NCBI GenBank assembly: GCA_048296855.1
Contig: CP182631.1
Source: Pseudocolwellia sp048296855
GTDB lineage: Bacteria; Pseudomonadota; Gammaproteobacteria; Enterobacterales; Alteromonadaceae
Length of the DNA stretch: 64,000 nucleotides
Reading direction: 5' to 3' (one strand)
Shown: in pieces, positions 50,337 through 59,467 of the stretch
Layout of the letters: each line of letters opens with the position of its first letter
Numbering within the stretch: position 1 is the stretch's first letter
The notes under the pieces: generated by a model
Database searches by the model: none
The model's input: the letters and a program-made list of their open reading frames with translations, nothing else
What the model was told of the DNA's origin: nothing
Translations under genes and position numbers: made by a program

Positions 50337-51683
50337 ATGGAAAATTTAACAATGAATCGTCGTCGTTTTATGCGCAATATGCTAGTTAGTGGCTCTGCGG
50401 CTTACGCGGCAGGTGGGATGCAGTTGGTTAATGCTGCTACCGCGCAAGATCAAACGGATTATAAAGCATTGGTTTGTGTGTTTTTATTCGGTGGAAATGA
50501 CTCATTTAACATGCTCACACCTTTGCATGGACAGGCAAGAACTGACTATGAAAATGTGCGAGGAGGGTTAGCTCGACCTTTAGGGTTAGAAATATTTCCT
50601 CGCGGTCAAAGTTTTGAGGGAGGGTTGGCTCTTGATATTGAAATGGCTGGATTAAAAGATTTATTTGATCAAGGGAAGTTAGCTATACAAGGTAATGTGG
50701 GGCCTCTTATTGAACCCGTATTAGATGAGCAAGGTAACATAAGACCTGATAGTTCTTATCCTAAAGGTTTATATGCTCATGATGCCTCTCAGCAAAACTG
50801 GATGCGTGGTGCTGATTTAGCGCAAAAAGGTACGGGGTGGGGCGGACGTGTATTAGATGCTGTGGAGGGCGAAAACTCTTCCAATCAAGCATTTATGAGT
50901 AATATTAGCTTAGCAGGATCTAATTTCTGGCAAGCAGGGGCACTTCATAGCCCATACAGTATTCCTCGAGATGGAAAAATACAGACCAATTTTATGGGTA
51001 ACGGTAATATTACTTGGATCCGAACGAATGCTATTGAAAACTTACGTCGTAGTGAGAAAAGTAATCACAGACTTAAAGCCGCTTTTGGGAACCTATTTGA
51101 AAATGCGATGGATAACAATAGTAGCCTCGTTGAGCAACTCGCTGATGTTGAAGAAAGTACGATTGTTTTTCCTGGAGATAATGGTCTTGCGCAAGACTTA
51201 AAGGCTGTATCTAAAATGATTGAAGTAGGGCGTAATAATGGTTTAAGTCGTCAAGTATTCTTTGTTGGCTTAGGTGGTTTTGATACGCATAATAATCAAA
51301 GCAGTAGCCATCCTAATTTACTTAGAATATTAAGTGAAGCTATGGCAACATTTTACGATTACAGTGTAGAGAAAGGCCTGGAAAATAATATTACAACATT
51401 TACCATGTCTGATTTTGGGCGTTCAATACGATCTAACGGTGACGGTACAGATCATGGTTGGGCAGGACATCAATTTATCCTAGGTGGCGCAGTTGATGGT
51501 GGTCGAATATACGGAGATATGCCGCTTCAAAGTTCTTCAACCAATCCAGTACCTACTACATCGAATGAGCAGATGTTTGCTTCATTGGCCAAATGGTATG
51601 GCGTTACTGATGATCAAGCGCTTAAACAAATTTTTCCTAATTTGAAAAACTTTAATGCTAATCCAATTGACTATTTCGGATAA
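50337..51683 (+). CDS. DUF1501 family protein, Tat-exported
   Basis: A 448-residue protein with a twin-arginine signal (NRRRFMRNMLVSGSAAYAAGG). Marks: VCVFLFGGNDSFNMLTPL, YAHDASQQNWMRG, FFVGLGGFDTHNNQ and TMSDFGRSIRSNGDGTDHGWAGHQ, typical of DUF1501, which is distantly alkaline phosphatase/sulfatase-like with conserved Asp and His. It follows the DUF1800 gene with a strong AAAGGGGG ribosome site. The pair recurs across bacteria, role unknown; export through the Tat route suggests folding with a bound metal. Confidence 0.92.
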   Translation: MENLTMNRRRFMRNMLVSGSAAYAAGGMQLVNAATAQDQTDYKALVCVFLFGGNDSFNMLTPLHGQARTDYENVRGGLARPLGLEIFPRGQSFEGGLALDIEMAGLKDLFDQGKLAIQGNVGPLIEPVLDEQGNIRPDSSYPKGLYAHDASQQNWMRGADLAQKGTGWGGRVLDAVEGENSSNQAFMSNISLAGSNFWQAGALHSPYSIPRDGKIQTNFMGNGNITWIRTNAIENLRRSEKSNHRLKAAFGNLFENAMDNNSSLVEQLADVEESTIVFPGDNGLAQDLKAVSKMIEVGRNNGLSRQVFFVGLGGFDTHNNQSSSHPNLLRILSEAMATFYDYSVEKGLENNITTFTMSDFGRSIRSNGDGTDHGWAGHQFILGGAVDGGRIYGDMPLQSSSTNPVPTTSNEQMFASLAKWYGVTDDQALKQIFPNLKNFNANPIDYFG

Positions 51684-51699
51684 GTTTACTTCTTAAATA

Positions 51700-51735
51700 C
51701 CTCTTCTACCTTGTAACTTTATGAGGTAGAAGAGG
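51700..51735 (+). terminator. Hairpin after DUF1501
   Basis: Perfect 12-bp stem CCTCTTCTACCT / AGGTAGAAGAGG with a 12-nt loop; weak T tract. Confidence 0.6.
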
Positions 51736-51987
51736 CATGTTTAATAGACAGAATACCTCAGTTCAGTCCATCCTTTTCTATACGTTGGTATAGCAACTTT
51801 TTTATTACGTTCAATATTATGTATAAACATGTGAAAGGAAACGTTTCGTTAATATTGGTATTACTGCTTCTGGGGGCTGTAATATTTAATCACTCTTTAC
51901 ATTAATGATAACGGGGTACGCTGATGGTAATTTGCAGAATATGTAGTATTAAATCATTTAATTATTATGCAAAGTAATGGAATAATC

Positions 51988-52620
51988 ATGAAGCTTAAAC
52001 TTTTTCAATATATGCTAATCGTCCTGATCACGATAAGTAGTATTAACTTGGCAAATGCCTCTTTGTTAACTTGGGACTTTACGAGTGTTGTTAAATGCAT
52101 TATTCAAGATGGCTCTAATAAAATCGATGGTAGTATTACAGGGGGTTCTACATTGTTTGAAAGTATCCCTTATGACAGTAGATTTATGAAGTATTCACCA
52201 AGGATCTACTATTCGGATCCCATTGGTACTTTTACTCTTTCAGGTTTAGGATTGTATAGCTGGAACGCTGATGTTTCTGTGTTATATAACCGTGATGGAG
52301 ATATTTATGATGTTAATAGAGATTATTATTTAAGTGAAATTCGCGAATCTATAGAGATTAGTTTCTTGGATTATAGCCAAAGTTATGTTGATGGTTTATT
52401 AACAGAAAACTGGTATATACCGCCGTTAGAATTTAGCAATATCGTTTTTGACTACACGTTAAAGCTTGATACGAGCCCATGCTGTAAGGATTCCCGTTTA
52501 CAGGGGGATATTGAATTACATACATCACCATCACCGAACAATTCGCCAGAACCTTTTAAATTAGCTGTTTTTGCTGTTGGCTTGATGGGAATGGGATTAC
52601 ACCGTATAAAAAAGCGCTAA
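51988..52620 (+). CDS. Exported protein with a PEP-CTERM-like sorting tail
   Basis: A 210-residue protein with a signal peptide (LKLFQYMLIVLITISSINLANA), a beta-rich body and a C-terminal SPEP motif followed by a hydrophobic stretch (FKLAVFAVGLMGMGL) and a basic end (HRIKKR). This tripartite tail is that of PEP-CTERM proteins processed by exosortase, which links them to the surface and exopolysaccharide. No exosortase gene is in the window. ATG 51988 is preferred over 51967 because it starts the signal peptide directly. Confidence 0.75.
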   Translation: MKLKLFQYMLIVLITISSINLANASLLTWDFTSVVKCIIQDGSNKIDGSITGGSTLFESIPYDSRFMKYSPRIYYSDPIGTFTLSGLGLYSWNADVSVLYNRDGDIYDVNRDYYLSEIRESIEISFLDYSQSYVDGLLTENWYIPPLEFSNIVFDYTLKLDTSPCCKDSRLQGDIELHTSPSPNNSPEPFKLAVFAVGLMGMGLHRIKKR

Positions 52621-52859
52621 GTGAATATCAGTTTTATTAAATAACGGTAGTGGTTATTGATTCTTCTCGGTTGCTTAAATTGATCTGGATTAGCTTAAAA
52701 TAAGGTATGTTATTTGAACAATTCCAATCAAGAAGAAATGTTGATAATGGTGTATCTATAATATAAAGTACTCCGCATTAAAGTTTTAACTCGGCTAATA
52801 AGGCAATAAGTGTGGGCAGACGAATAGCACTTATTTTACTCTTTATAGTCTAATAAGGA

Positions 52860-54491
52860 ATGTCAGTGCTTCACTGGAGTATAAGGATATTAAGCGTATT
52901 TTTTGCGTTGTTTGCAAGAATGACTTTCGCTACGACTACAGATTTTATTGTATTAGAGGATCAGCACACCGTTACTTTCCCTACCTTAGAATATCAAGCG
53001 ATAGAGGCCGATTTTGATACCATTAAAGAGCTTTCTACAGGTTGGGCAACTACAGAATCAGAATTATTTAATGTAGGCTTTTCTCCCTCTACTTTTTGGC
53101 TTAAGGTAAAATTAAAGAATCAAAGTAGAAATGATGAATGGTTTTTAACTTTAGATAATACTCGACTTGATTTTGTTGACTTTTACTTATTGAATGGTGA
53201 AGGCTTACAGTATCTTTCATCAGGCGACCATCGGCCTATTTCTGGGCAATCTTCATCTTCTCCAACGTTTAAATTCTACTTAGCCCAAAATCAATCTGCA
53301 CAACTTTATATCCGAGTACGTTCTGAAGCAAAAATAGATTTTACCCCTAAAATACGCGGTAGTTTTAAATATGGGGAACATCTTTCTGAGGTCAAACAAA
53401 TACATGTTTTTTATGTATTAATTTTATTAATGTTTGTAGTTTTTCAATTGGCTTTAAATCAGAGGATAATCAATAAAATTAATCTATATTATATAACTAG
53501 CTTATGTTTTGGATTTGCTTACAGCCTATTTTATTATGGCGAAGGTAATTTATTATTTTGGCCAGACAATATAATATTAAAAAATCGTGGTTTTTTTGTT
53601 TTTGCTATGATGTCATATGTGTTTTCAACCTTGTTTCTACAAAAGTACCTACGTAGTCGTATTATCTCTCCACATCTACATTATTTACTAAATTGTTTCT
53701 TGGTGTTTCTTGGGGTTAGTATCATTATTATATTATTTCCTGTAACAAATATGGTACGTGTAGTATTGGTTTTGCTAGCAACCTTTGCAATGTGTTTATT
53801 TATTCTTATTGGTACAGTGCGAACTATTCGTTACGATAGTTATTGGGCTATGGGGCTGGCAGTTCCGTTATTTTTTACTATCTTAGCCTTGATTATTTAT
53901 ACATTTACTTTTCTTGGTGTATTGCCTAGTACAACATTTACGTCGCACTTAATATTATGGTCTATGCCCTTAGATATATTGATGATATCGGTAAGTTTGG
54001 TGTTTAGACATTCGGCCTTACGTCGTGAAAGAGATGCTTTATTAGCTAAGATGCGAAATATCTCACTACAACAAAAGAATATGGATACGGGAGAGGTATT
54101 GTCGATAAAGCCGTCACTGATGGATAGTAATCAATGTGAGCCTAATAAACGACTTAGTAATATTAATACAGATTCAACTATTCTAAGATTAATTCAATAT
54201 CTTGAGCATGATAAACCATTTTTGGAGCCAGGAATAAGTGTTGAAGATGTAGCATTGCATTTACAGGTGAGACCAGATCAACTATCAACTTTAATAAATA
54301 AAGAGTTGCATACCTCTTTTCCAACGTTGATCAATATTAAACGCTTAGAAGCCGCAGGTGAACAGCTTAAAACACAGCCAAATAAAACAGTTCTTGATAT
54401 TGCTCTAGAGTGTGGTTTTGGTTCGAAAAGTAGTTTTAATCGGTTGTTTAAGGGGCATTTTAATACAACTCCTTCTCTTTATCGCAAATAA
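52860..54491 (+). CDS. 7TMR-DISM membrane sensor fused to an AraC-type DNA-binding domain
   Basis: A 543-residue protein. A signal peptide (about 1-24) precedes a periplasmic 7TMR-DISM-extracellular-2 domain (about 30-170: FSPSTFWLKVKLKNQS, LTLDNTRLDFVDFYLL, QLYIRVRSEAKIDF). Seven membrane helices follow (about 180-390), then a coiled linker and a C-terminal AraC helix-turn-helix pair (about 440-543: VEDVALHLQVRPDQLSTLIN, VLDIALECGFGSKSSFNRLF). This is a one-component regulator sensing an outside ligand, likely a carbohydrate, and binding DNA at the membrane. Start could also be GTG 52866, which has better ribosome spacing. Confidence 0.88.
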   Translation: MSVLHWSIRILSVFFALFARMTFATTTDFIVLEDQHTVTFPTLEYQAIEADFDTIKELSTGWATTESELFNVGFSPSTFWLKVKLKNQSRNDEWFLTLDNTRLDFVDFYLLNGEGLQYLSSGDHRPISGQSSSSPTFKFYLAQNQSAQLYIRVRSEAKIDFTPKIRGSFKYGEHLSEVKQIHVFYVLILLMFVVFQLALNQRIINKINLYYITSLCFGFAYSLFYYGEGNLLFWPDNIILKNRGFFVFAMMSYVFSTLFLQKYLRSRIISPHLHYLLNCFLVFLGVSIIIILFPVTNMVRVVLVLLATFAMCLFILIGTVRTIRYDSYWAMGLAVPLFFTILALIIYTFTFLGVLPSTTFTSHLILWSMPLDILMISVSLVFRHSALRRERDALLAKMRNISLQQKNMDTGEVLSIKPSLMDSNQCEPNKRLSNINTDSTILRLIQYLEHDKPFLEPGISVEDVALHLQVRPDQLSTLINKELHTSFPTLINIKRLEAAGEQLKTQPNKTVLDIALECGFGSKSSFNRLFKGHFNTTPSLYRK

Positions 54492-54551
54492 ATAACTAAA
54501 GTTAAGGTATACGTATTACTGCCTGAGGTTAATTTATGTAATTGTTAACGA

Positions 54552-55196
54552 TCAGATCGCTTTAGGATTAGGAAAATCTATTTGACTTTCAGGCTTTGCC
54601 TCATCAAATGCAGGCAGTTTATTGCAGTTGTTATAAACAGCTAAAATATTAGGGTAGAGTGTCATATCAAGCTTAAAACGCAGAGCATTATATACTTGTG
54701 GAACAAGGTATAAATCTACTAAGGATACTGTGTCGCCTAAGCTATAAGGTGTTGCCTTTATTTGACTTTCTAACGCGTTAAACCCTTTGTTTATCCAATG
54801 AAAATACCACAACATTTTTTCATCTTCATTCACGTTCAAGGTTTGTGTTAAATATTTAAGCACGCGTAAGTTATCGAGTGGGTGAATATCGCAGGCAATT
54901 AAATCAATCATGCTGCGTACTTCTGCTGCAGCAAACGCGTCAGTAGGAATCAGTGGGTGCTGCGGATACAGCGCTTCTATATATTGAATAATAGCGCCAG
55001 ACTGGCTTAAAAACCGACCGTCGTCTGTTTCTAAACAGGGCACTAGGCCCTGAGGTTGTTTATCAGTATATGGAGCTTGTATATGCTCACCTGTTAGTAA
55101 GTTTACCGGTACTAGCGTGTGTGCAACGTCTTTTAAGTTTAATGCAATTCTTACACGGTAAGCCGCAGAAGAACGATGGTAGCTATAAAGTTTCAT
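54552..55196 (-). CDS. maiA: Maleylacetoacetate isomerase
   Basis: A 214-residue zeta-class glutathione S-transferase. Marks: LYSYHRSSAAYRVRIALNLK with the active SSAAYR serines, PQGLVPCLETDDG, LSQSGAIIQYIEALYP and a C-terminal VSLVDLYLVPQVYNALRF. It isomerises maleylacetoacetate to fumarylacetoacetate in tyrosine/homogentisate breakdown. Last gene of the hmgA-fahA-maiA operon (15 bases after fahA). Confidence 0.94.
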   Translation of the reverse strand: MKLYSYHRSSAAYRVRIALNLKDVAHTLVPVNLLTGEHIQAPYTDKQPQGLVPCLETDDGRFLSQSGAIIQYIEALYPQHPLIPTDAFAAAEVRSMIDLIACDIHPLDNLRVLKYLTQTLNVNEDEKMLWYFHWINKGFNALESQIKATPYSLGDTVSLVDLYLVPQVYNALRFKLDMTLYPNILAVYNNCNKLPAFDEAKPESQIDFPNPKAI

Positions 55197-55211
55197 ATTT
55201 ACACCTGTTCA

Positions 55212-56540
55212 TTAGCTAACATATTTATTTGCGACAGCAGGAAGTACCGTACCTACCACTTCACCAAAACCAATTCTAGCTGCGCCTTCACGTTGACATG
55301 AAGCGCGCATAATAATGGTATCGCCGTCTTCTAAAAAGGTACGTTTTTCACCGTTTGGTAAGCTAAACGCTTCTTTGCCACCTTTACTTAACTCTAATAA
55401 AGACCCCGCTTCAGGCTCGGTTGGGCCTGACTGTGTACCTGAACCTAGTAAGTCACCCGCGCGCATAGTACAACCGTTACTTGCATGGTGTGTTACTAGT
55501 TGTGCTGCGGTCCAATATGAGTGTTTAAAGTTAGACGTTGATAGCTGAACCATAGGTTGGTTAGCGTCACGCATTTTTTGTGTTTCAATGTAGCATTCAA
55601 GATTTATGTCTAAGTTACCTTGCGCTGAGTTTTTGTCAGAGCTTAAATAAGGCATAGGTGCAGGATCTGCTTCAGGGCGTGTGAACGAGTCGCGATACGG
55701 AGCAAGTGCTTCCATGGTTACAATCCACGGTGAAATAGTTGAGGCAAAGTTTTTCGCTAGAAATGGCCCTAAAGGTTGGTATTCCCACGCTTGAATATCG
55801 CGTGCAGACCAATCGTTAAAAACACATAAGCCGAATAAGTGATCTTCAGCATCGTCAATATCAATTTGCTCGCCTAAGCTTGTTTCTTTACCAATAAACA
55901 AGCCCATTTCTAGTTCGTAATCTAAACGCTTACAGGGGGCAAAAATAGGTGCTTCCATGTCAGGTGTTTTTGTTTGGCCAATAGGGCGATGAAACTCTTG
56001 ACCTGAAATATCGATAGTTGAAGAACGACCGTGGTAGCCAATAGGGATCCATTTATAGTTTGGTAATAATGGGTTGTCGGGTCTGAATAATTTACCTACT
56101 GAGGTTGCATGATGAATTGATGTGTAAAAATCAGTGTAATCACCAATAACACAAGGCATGCCGTATTCAATATTGGCTTGGTCAATTAAACAGTCAGCAA
56201 TTTTATCTTGTAAATTTGAACCAGTTCTAAGGGCTTGAGACAAGGCTAATCGTAATGCTGAGTTTGCTTCTTTACCCATAGCCATTAAGGTATTTAATGT
56301 AGTTTCGCTACTAGCTTCTAGCGCTTGTTGAGTAAGCCCAGTAAAGATGTTTTTTTGCGCTAATGCCGCTAAATCTACAACTTTTGAACCTATAGCAACT
56401 GCGCCACGAGGTGCTTCATTACTCCCTTTAGGTTTAACAATAGCAAAAGGTAAGTTTTGAATAGGGAAGTCGCTGTTTTCATTCGCGCAGCTTACCCAAC
56501 TTGTTAAGTTTACGTCATGAGTTTCATTAATTTGTGTCAT
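55212..56540 (-). CDS. fahA: Fumarylacetoacetase
   Basis: A 442-residue enzyme that hydrolyses fumarylacetoacetate to fumarate and acetoacetate. Marks: N-terminal LPFAIVKPKGS, YTDFYTSIHHATSVGKLFRP, IPIGYHGRSSTIDISG, KRLDYELEMGLFIGKE (metal-binding Glu residues), NDWSARDIQAWEYQPLGPF and LLGSGTQSGP. Length and order fit eukaryote-type FAH. Middle gene of the operon, 25 bases after hmgA. Confidence 0.95.
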   Translation of the reverse strand: MTQINETHDVNLTSWVSCANENSDFPIQNLPFAIVKPKGSNEAPRGAVAIGSKVVDLAALAQKNIFTGLTQQALEASSETTLNTLMAMGKEANSALRLALSQALRTGSNLQDKIADCLIDQANIEYGMPCVIGDYTDFYTSIHHATSVGKLFRPDNPLLPNYKWIPIGYHGRSSTIDISGQEFHRPIGQTKTPDMEAPIFAPCKRLDYELEMGLFIGKETSLGEQIDIDDAEDHLFGLCVFNDWSARDIQAWEYQPLGPFLAKNFASTISPWIVTMEALAPYRDSFTRPEADPAPMPYLSSDKNSAQGNLDINLECYIETQKMRDANQPMVQLSTSNFKHSYWTAAQLVTHHASNGCTMRAGDLLGSGTQSGPTEPEAGSLLELSKGGKEAFSLPNGEKRTFLEDGDTIIMRASCQREGAARIGFGEVVGTVLPAVANKYVS

Positions 56541-56565
56541 TACTTATTCCTATTATTGGGTATAA

Positions 56566-57870
56566 CTATTTCTTACCATTAAAATGCTTTTTCATGTTGC
56601 CCCAGCAAGCTAAATAGTTTTCTTGTTTAGCGGGTGTGGTTAAGGAAAATTCGGTTGGTTCAATCACATAACGCGATTCGAACATAAAGGCTAATGTATT
56701 TTCGTATCGTTGCGGAGCAAGTTCTGCATTGCTGGCTTTTTCGAACACATCGGCTTCTGGACCATGGGGTGTCATGGTGTTATGTAAACTCATACCACCG
56801 GGCACAAAGCCTTTTTCTTTCGCGTCGTAAACACCTTCAATAAGTCCCATAAATTCACTCATAATATTACGGTGATACCAAGGTGGGCGGAACGTGCCTT
56901 CTGCCACCATCCAACGAGGAGGAAAAATTACAAAGTCTACGTTGGCTACACCTTCTTCACCACTAGGTGAAGTAAGTACGGTAAATATTGAAGGATCGGG
57001 ATGATCAAAACTTACGGTGTTTATTACATTAAAGCGCGATAAATCATATTTATAAGGTGCGCTAGTACCGACCCAAGCAACTACATTCAATGGTGAGTGA
57101 TCTAAAGCGGCTTGATGTAGCTCACCGCAAAACTTAGCAATAAGTTGGTAATCACCTTCTACGTCTTCAAACCATGCCGTAGGGTATTGAAAGTCGCGGT
57201 CGTTAGCATAACCATTGGCACCTACAGGGCCACGTTCTGCTAAGCTCAGTGCATGGCCATAGTTTTCACAAATGTAACCACGAATAGGGCCATCAACAGG
57301 GTCTATTTTAAAGGTGATACCACGAGGAATAACTAAAATTTCACCGGGTTTTACGTGCAAAATACCTAATTCAGTATAGGCAATTAATTCACCTTGCTGA
57401 GGTACAAACAACATTTCGCCATCAGCACTGTAAAAAAAGCGATTACCCATGCCTTTGTTTGCGGTATAAACATGAATACCAATACCTGCTTGGCCTTTGG
57501 CATTACCGTTAGCAGCCATGGTCGTTAAACCATCAATAAAATCAGTTGGCTTAGTAGGTAGTGGTAAAGCGTTCCAACGCATAACATTGGGCGGGCATGT
57601 TACTTCAGTAATCGGCCCAGTTCTTAATAAACCTTTATCAATAGGAGTAAAGTCACCCATACTGATTGAAGGCTGAATTCTGTACATCCAGGTTCTACGG
57701 TTTGTATTACGCGGTGCAGTAAATGCGGTGCTACTAAATTGTTCTGCGTATAATCCGTATGGACATTTTTGAGGATTAAATTGGCCAATAGGCAAAGCGC
57801 CTTTAAGTGCTTCTGACTCGTGCTCATTGCCAAAGCCGTTTGAATACTTAAGAGAATTAATATCTATCAT
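56566..57870 (-). CDS. hmgA: Homogentisate 1,2-dioxygenase
   Basis: A 434-residue iron-dependent ring-cleaving dioxygenase. Marks: YSNGFGNEHESEALKGALP, YAEQFSSTAFTAPR, GQAGIGIHVYTANKGM, then iron-site region PPWYHRNIMSEFMGLIEG and SLHNTMTPHGPEADVFEKAS. It opens homogentisate to maleylacetoacetate. The start at 57870 is preferred over 57888 because AAGAGGT sits just before it. A TGTAAAGTAATGTACTTT segment at 57913-57930 weakly resembles TyrR/PhhR boxes, which may explain aromatic amino acid control. The gap 57871-58452 holds no gene. Confidence 0.95.
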   Translation of the reverse strand: MIDINSLKYSNGFGNEHESEALKGALPIGQFNPQKCPYGLYAEQFSSTAFTAPRNTNRRTWMYRIQPSISMGDFTPIDKGLLRTGPITEVTCPPNVMRWNALPLPTKPTDFIDGLTTMAANGNAKGQAGIGIHVYTANKGMGNRFFYSADGEMLFVPQQGELIAYTELGILHVKPGEILVIPRGITFKIDPVDGPIRGYICENYGHALSLAERGPVGANGYANDRDFQYPTAWFEDVEGDYQLIAKFCGELHQAALDHSPLNVVAWVGTSAPYKYDLSRFNVINTVSFDHPDPSIFTVLTSPSGEEGVANVDFVIFPPRWMVAEGTFRPPWYHRNIMSEFMGLIEGVYDAKEKGFVPGGMSLHNTMTPHGPEADVFEKASNAELAPQRYENTLAFMFESRYVIEPTEFSLTTPAKQENYLACWGNMKKHFNGKK

Positions 57871-58452
57871 TATTACCTCTTTTAACATTGACGTGGTTAA
57901 TGCATAAGTTTATGTAAAGTAATGTACTTTTTGTGTTTTAGGTTGTTACTTATTACATAACCAGAGCTCAAGTTACTTTCTCATATGTATGATTAACTGT
58001 AGTTTACGGCGGTAAGACTGCTTGAGTAAATTGCACTTAAGCATTAATTCTTCAGGCGTTTGTACAGCTATGTTTACCGTTACTGTAAATGGTTTAAGTA
58101 TTATTAAAGCCACTTTTTTAATCCATGATTTAATAGATTTTTTCTATATACGGTTATTGCCTGAATGAATACTTAACTATATTTTTAGCAGGATGAAAGG
58201 CTCTTGTTAAATATAAAAGGTGTTAATGAATTTTATTATTTTATCTATTAATCAAATGGTTATGTTTTTTATCGAAGGGTAGGTAAATATGTACTTCTTC
58301 ACTTACGTTATTGAAAAAAGAATTGATGAAGTTTAGTTTTATGAGCATTTTTATTGTTATGTTGTTCTGCATTTGTATTTTTTGATAAATAGCAAGATTC
58401 ATTAACTTTTTAAATGTATATTAACGTTTACATATTATTTAGGAATAGTGTG

Positions 58453-59352
58453 ATGAACGTAACATTAAAACAAATTAGGGCTTTCGTTACCGTTGCAAAA
58501 AGCAATAGTTTTGCTGAAGCGTGTGAAATTCTTCATTTGTCTCAACCTGCTTTAAGTATTTCTATAAAAAACTTAGAAGCTACCGTTGGCGGCCCTTTAT
58601 TTATTCGCTCAACGCGCAGCGTGTCTTTAACGCCTGAAGGTGAAAATTTTTTTCCGGTAGCTAAAAACTTATTAATTAATTGGGACGATGCCTTTAGCGA
58701 CTTAGGTAATTTGTTCTCGTTAAATAGAGGTAAATTAACACTGGCGGCTATGCCTTCTTTTGCCAGTAGTGAATTACCGGTTCAATTGCAAAAATTTAAA
58801 GCAAGCTTTCCTAAAATTAATATTAAAGTACATGACGTAATCGCCGAAGATGCTGTAAATATGGTACACAATGGCCAAGTAGAACTGGCATTAACTTTTG
58901 ATCCTGACGAAGCCGATTATTTGCATTTTGAGCCATTATTTACTGATAACTTTATTATTGCACTTCCACAAGAACACCCGTTATTAAAGCACGATATTAT
59001 TACGTGGCAGATGGTGTCGCAATACCCTTTTATAACGCTACAGCGTCCATCGAGTATTAGACAATTACTTGAAACATCGTTAAGTGATGAGAATATTGAT
59101 TTAAATATAGAGTTTGAAGCGAATCAGCTCGCCACTATTGGGCAAATGGTATCTATTAACTTAGGTATTAGTGCTATGCCGTCTTTATGTAAAACACAAT
59201 TACAAGCGCAAGGCGTAATTTGTAGGCCGTTAACATCACCGCCTATTAGTCGTAGAGTAGGTATTGTTACTCGTAGGCGCTATCCTCTTTCAAGTGCAGC
59301 TAAAGCCTTTATTGATATTATTAAAAATGAATATCATTCTCGCACAATATAA
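58453..59352 (+). CDS. LysR-family transcriptional regulator
   Basis: A 299-residue regulator. Residues 1-60 form the winged helix-turn-helix (VTLKQIRAFVTVAKSNSFAE, LHLSQPALSISIKNLE), followed by a LysR substrate-binding domain (about 90-295: GKLTLAAMPSFASSELPVQL, FITLQRPSSIRQLLE). The ATG at 58453 has AGGA eight bases upstream; upstream ATG 58414 is less likely. It is divergent from the hmgA operon, with a 580-base gap, so it may regulate tyrosine breakdown, but other targets are possible. Confidence 0.88.
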   Translation: MNVTLKQIRAFVTVAKSNSFAEACEILHLSQPALSISIKNLEATVGGPLFIRSTRSVSLTPEGENFFPVAKNLLINWDDAFSDLGNLFSLNRGKLTLAAMPSFASSELPVQLQKFKASFPKINIKVHDVIAEDAVNMVHNGQVELALTFDPDEADYLHFEPLFTDNFIIALPQEHPLLKHDIITWQMVSQYPFITLQRPSSIRQLLETSLSDENIDLNIEFEANQLATIGQMVSINLGISAMPSLCKTQLQAQGVICRPLTSPPISRRVGIVTRRRYPLSSAAKAFIDIIKNEYHSRTI

Positions 59353-59467
59353 ATTTGTAACTCATTGTAAATATTTACATTTTATTAACTTTTGATTGTT
59401 TGTTTGTAATAAAACTGACATGAATGTTTTATAAAGTGTACAAAACCCTCCGCCTTGAAAAGTTACT

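Noticed and set aside
57913..57930. TyrR/PhhR box before hmgA
   Set aside because: One arm fits TGTAAA but the other is poor; noted in the hmgA entry, not listed as a feature.
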